Shown: positions 60,252-64,000 of the stretch, piece by piece | Layout of the letters: each line of letters begins with the position of its first letter | How positions within the stretch are numbered: position 1 is the first letter of the stretch | Source of the DNA: Karstenula rhodostoma CBS 690.94 | Lineage: Eukaryota > Ascomycota > Dothideomycetes > Pleosporales > Didymosphaeriaceae | DNA: 64,000 nt | Assembly (NCBI GenBank): GCA_010093485.1 | Contig: MU001495.1 | Coordinates: 310,001-374,000, forward strand | Direction: 5' to 3' | The notes under the pieces: model-generated | What the model saw: the letters and a program-made list of their open reading frames with translations, nothing else | Told to the model about the DNA's origin: nothing | Databases searched by the model: none | Made by a program: the position numbers and the translations under genes

Positions 60252-63200
60252 CTACAGCGAGATGAAGCCCCATTCCGGTTTGCACGGGGGCGCGCCCAAA
60301 TCCACTTGGAGTGCGGCGGCGGCTTTGCGTTGCTTGTAAACCCGCAGCCAGACCGCATCTGCATTCCTTCTATCCAGCGCGGCCCTGACCGTCGCGTCGG
60401 CGAGGACGGGGTCAAGCATGTCGAGGACGTCGTCGAAGGCTTCGCCGCTGATGGCGGTGTGCCGCGAGACGGCGCAAAGGAGCCGCACGAGCGCATCCCA
60501 TATCATGCGCGCAGGCGTGTCGACGTAGATGGCCATGTCACCGCCGCCCGCATCGGCAGCACCGTCCACCTTCTTCCCGGCTATCTGCCCCAGCTCCCCC
60601 CTTCGCATACGCTTCATCTGCCCCGTCGCCCGGCCCAGCTGCCCCGTCCGCCTGTACAGCTTCTTGAAGGCGGGCCACGCGCTCTCGACGCGGCTCCGCA
60701 TGAAGCTGCGTGCGTGCTCGCACATCAGACCCACGACGTCGAGCGCGCTGGCGACGACGTAGGCTTCGGGGTCGTCTAGCCGTGGGAGGAGGATGGGCCA
60801 GAGCGTGTTGATGAGTGGGAGGAAGGAGTTTTCGTGGTGTGCGAGGGCGGGGATGGTCGTGTGGAGGAGGGAGAGGAGGGAGGTGCGGAGGGTGGGGGAG
60901 GAGGAGGTGAGGTAGTGTTGTGTTAGGTCTGATATCTTGACGAGGAGGGAGAACGTTAGGGGCGCGGGTGGCTGGGGCTCTTCTTCCGGTTTGGGAGGCT
61001 CTTCTGGAGGTGTCTGTTCTTCGGGAGTTTCGGGTGCAGAAGGGTCTGCGAGGGAGGCTGGGTCGAGCTCTTTCCAGGGTTGTTGGGGGAAGGCGCCTCG
61101 CGGGAGGGAAGAGAGATCTTGGGTTTGCTCGCGGGTGCGGCGTTCGAGATCTTTGAGCTGGGAGAGGATATCTGGGGTTTGTGATTCTTCTGGGTCCTGC
61201 GAGGCGGATGATGCGATGGCCAATTGCGGCGTCTTTACTCCTTCTTCGGCCATACCTTTCAGCACTGAGAAGAGCAGCTCGACGAGAGTTGGGTAGCCGT
61301 GGTATCTTTCCAACGCGCCGAATATACTTCCCACAAGATCATCTAGGTACGGGAGCAGTGACGGGCCGCAAAGACGCATCATCATGAGAAGGACCTGCGG
61401 CGCTTGCGGCGAAACGTCTCCGTAGCTCAGACGAAGGCCAACCGCGTTAACGATGTAGTCCACATTCGAGATGACCAACTCGCTAGCGTTGTCGTACCCG
61501 CATGATTTGGCGATGATGTTGAGACAGGTGATTGCGTGGTTTCGAAGCCCGGGGTTGGAGCTACCCAGGCAGTGCAGCACAGGATACAACGTCTCTGTCA
61601 ATTCGGCTCGGAACTCGGTCTTGTAGCGGGCAGCTTGCATGGCGAAAACCTCCAGTGCAAGAGCTTGGGAGTGCCAGTGAGCGAGTGAGGCGGTGTCCTG
61701 TGGACTAAAAACTGTCAACGCGTGTGAATACAGATCGTCGAGAAGCTCCTCCTGTGGGTTGGAACCACCAAAATCCACAAAATCGTCTAAAGAAGGTCTA
61801 ACCCGCATAGTGTCTCTAAGCAAGTTGACTGCAACCCAAAAGGTTGCTAACCGGCTTTCTTGTGTTCCAACATCCAGACCATTGACGAGTTCTTGGGTTA
61901 TGGTAACTGCGGAGTTGGACTTGGCGAGTTCACTCAGCAGTACTCCGAACTCCTTCACCATGTCATCCTGCCCTTTCAAACGAAACTGTAGAGGTTCGAA
62001 ATGTGCGGATGTAGCCGTTCCAGGTATTAATTGTTGATCGAATGAGATAAGTGGTGCTGCTTCTACAATCGATTCGGCGTTTTTGGAATCGCTGAAGACG
62101 GCTGATACACCGTCACGAAGATTGTCGGCAAGTAGGTCGTCGACGAGGACTTGATCCTCATTGAACACACGCAACGTAGTGGAGATCTGGTGGATCACTT
62201 GTCGACGACCGACATCGTCTTTGGAATGCATTAGTCTGGGTAAGGATATGATCCAACCATGCAGACTTTCTTTGAGAAGGTCAGAGAGTTTTGAGTCTGT
62301 GGAAAGCATCATCCTCAGGTCGCTCTCATTGGTATCGTTTGCATCTCCGCGCCCAGCTATTGTAACCATAGTCTCTACGACCATAGGTACGCAGTCTGCC
62401 AAAGAGTTCCGACATTCCTGTATGATTGTTGTGCATAGGCGGAGTAAAGCCTGACGCACCTCCGATCTGTCGTGGTTTCGCAGTTTCAACACGTTCCCAA
62501 GGGCAATCTTGATCTGAGAAGCCGTTGCTTGCAGCCATGAGACCGAACGTACGGTTTTGCTGTCGTCTTGTGAAGATTCTGCGGATGATTTTGGAAGATT
62601 CTTGGTGGCCTGATCACCCAGTAGACGCAGGAAAAGAATGGAGATGACGTCGAGGCTACGCTCAAGCACGCGAAAGGTTGTGCGGTTTGAGCTATTGGGA
62701 GTCAGGACCTTTGTAAGCGAGGATACTATTCTCGGGAGGAAGCTGGCAAGAGCATCTAGATCGTCTATGGCGGCTACCAGTTTTGATGTCGCAGCAACGG
62801 CCTGCAACCTGATACCGTTCGAGTTGCCACCAGCGAGGCAGTCCAAAACCACTAGGATCGATTCTCCTAGAGCTGGGATATTGGCCGTTGCAGTAAGCTG
62901 TTGCTTTCCCTGTGTACTCTTAGATGACTGGGCAAAGAGCTCTGTTATACATTTCAGGGCCAAGGTTTGTAGCTCTTCCGAGGATCCGGCGACTCCGTTC
63001 TCGGTGGAGGATGGTTTCGCCATGAACGTGAAAAGGATGAGCAGCTGTCCGGACAGCTCGGGTGACAGAGAGCCTCCCCATCCTGTTCGAAGAAGAATCG
63101 AGATACATTGAAGGCAAAGCTCCAGAGCGCGGACAGGTACTGTGCGAGAGATCCTCAGCACCTGGGAAATGGGTACGAAGACATATTCGGCCAGCCTTGA

Positions 63201-63415
63201 GTCGACCGCATCAGGCTTGGAGCTCAGCGCTTGGAGAGCGTTGAGCAACTTGGACAAAGCATCGACCAGATCTTTTCTTCCGCTGGGCCTCTGAGCGAGA
63301 GTGGCTGTGGCCTGCAACAGCTCGATGCATGGCTGCTTCAGCTGTGAAGTATTAGTCGAGCTCTGCACATTGCCAGATGTTCTCTTACCTGCGCGAAGAT
63401 GTGCTGGCGCTCCAT
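60252..63415 (-). CDS. TTI1: TEL2-interacting protein 1 (TTI1), HEAT-repeat
   Basis: Tti1 forms the TTT complex with Tel2 and Tti2, a co-chaperone for PIKK kinases (TOR, ATM/ATR types). A 27-nt first exon (63415-63389, MERQHIFAQ) splices over a 47-nt intron to exon 63341-60252, giving 1038 aa. After the junction the protein continues LKQPCIELLQATATLAQ, the usual start of the N-terminal HEAT array. Helical repeats fill the whole length. Family segments include NHAITCLNIIAKSCGYDNAS, LLMMMRLCGPSLLPYLDDLV and, near the end, LPLINTLWPILLPRLDDPEA and YVVASALDVVGLMCEHARSF. A Pro/Glu-rich loop (about 790-860) is an insert. The longer unspliced frame start at 63458 would give a non-conserved leader, so I prefer the spliced start. 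Confidence 0.92.
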
Positions 63416-64000
63416 GGTAGTAGAGCTCGGAGTGATTTGATAGATATCCGTCTATCATGTGACGGGACAGGATGGGTTACCGGATGGGGTTTAGAGCGGA
63501 CGTCTCCAGGTGAAGGTGAAGACGGCTGTCCGCATGGTTTGGGCGTTGGTTTGCGGGGGGCGGATATGCGCACGCAGCTTTCACATAGCACGCAACAAGA
63601 TTGCTGCTATATGCTGGATTGACGTGTGCACGAGGACGACCGACATCAACATGCAGTCCGATACGTGAGGTAGCGTGTGCATGGTCGCGGGGTCTTGGCG
63701 ACGCGCGCAGCCTTTCGAAGCTTCGGTACGCGTTGGCCTTAGCGCGTGGTCCAGGTGCATGGTAGAAGGTAGCTCCTCTTGAAAGCTGCCCCCCGTCATC
63801 ACCACACCCACCACCAACACGCGCCCACTCGTAGCCAAACGCGCCCGCGCGTCGCCGCCCCTCACTTCCGCCGCCCGGCACACGCACACGCGTCGCTGCG
63901 GCAATCCATCCAGGACGCTCACAGCTGCTGCGACACGGCGCATCTGCAGCGCAGCCACGCGACATGGCTTCACGCAGCCGGCGCAGCGCCGCGCAGGAGG
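63416..64000. other. Upstream of TTI1, right edge
   Basis: Overlapping minus-strand frames (130-162 codons) are Arg/Ala/Pro-rich with no motif; I treat them as GC-rich noise and promoter sequence. Confidence 0.5.

Noticed and set aside
63477..63973. Arg/Ala-rich 162- and 130-codon minus-strand frames
   Set aside because: Overlapping frames in GC-rich sequence upstream of TTI1; no signal peptide or motif consistent between them.

Overview
The window is nuclear DNA of a filamentous ascomycete (Pezizomycotina). A dothideomycete is my best guess but is not proven. Genes are split by short introns (about 44-60 nt, GT-AG, often with a CTAA/CTAAC branch site). Gene families are typical of filamentous fungi: CsnF/CSN6, HET-domain, HeLo-associated kinase-like, NRPS-like adenylation and small secreted Cys-rich proteins. 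There is no operon logic, no Shine-Dalgarno pattern and no rRNA, tRNA or CRISPR array that I can support. All exon borders are read by eye from splice signals, frame continuity and family conservation; none is supported by transcripts.

Layout. 0-5 kb: a possible small two-exon gene, a mitochondrial BolA-type protein (minus) and an 8-cysteine secreted protein. 4.5-13.1 kb: a long stretch in which I support no gene, with only scattered hydrophobic remnants. 13-18 kb: a CBM21 glycogen-targeting PP1 regulatory subunit, then an EXPERA/emopamil-binding sterol isomerase-like protein. 18-41 kb: an accessory region. It holds a broken HET-domain gene, a CE1-type feruloyl esterase, an unassigned glycosylated membrane protein, a Cys-rich probably GPI-anchored protein, a DHA1-type MFS transporter, a TA-flanked MITE, a GNAT-like acetyltransferase, a broken HeLo-associated kinase-like gene, a convergent pair (freestanding adenylate-forming enzyme and alpha/beta hydrolase) that each carry one lesion, an AT-rich repeat-bearing gap, and an intact 2-oxoglutarate/Fe(II) oxygenase. 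41-46 kb: housekeeping genes ATG3, RDS3/PHF5A and a pinin-family gene, the last two divergent from a 346-bp promoter. 46-48 kb: a seven-exon epoxide hydrolase. 48-51 kb: no supported gene, one long inverted repeat. 51-64 kb: a zinc sorbitol/xylitol-type dehydrogenase, COP9 subunit 6, an X-family DNA polymerase (Pol IV type), a small secreted protein, and the TEL2-interacting HEAT-repeat protein TTI1.

How it fits together. The two ends are conserved housekeeping or carbon-metabolism genes in good order. The middle 23 kb is a patchwork of secretion, transport, incompatibility and secondary-metabolism-like genes, several freshly or thoroughly broken, with a transposable-element relic. The most interesting point is the 33.6-37.0 kb pair: an adenylate-forming enzyme and a toxin-biosynthesis-type alpha/beta hydrolase, both with intact splice sites and motifs but one frameshift and one in-frame TGA respectively. 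This looks like a recently silenced metabolic module.
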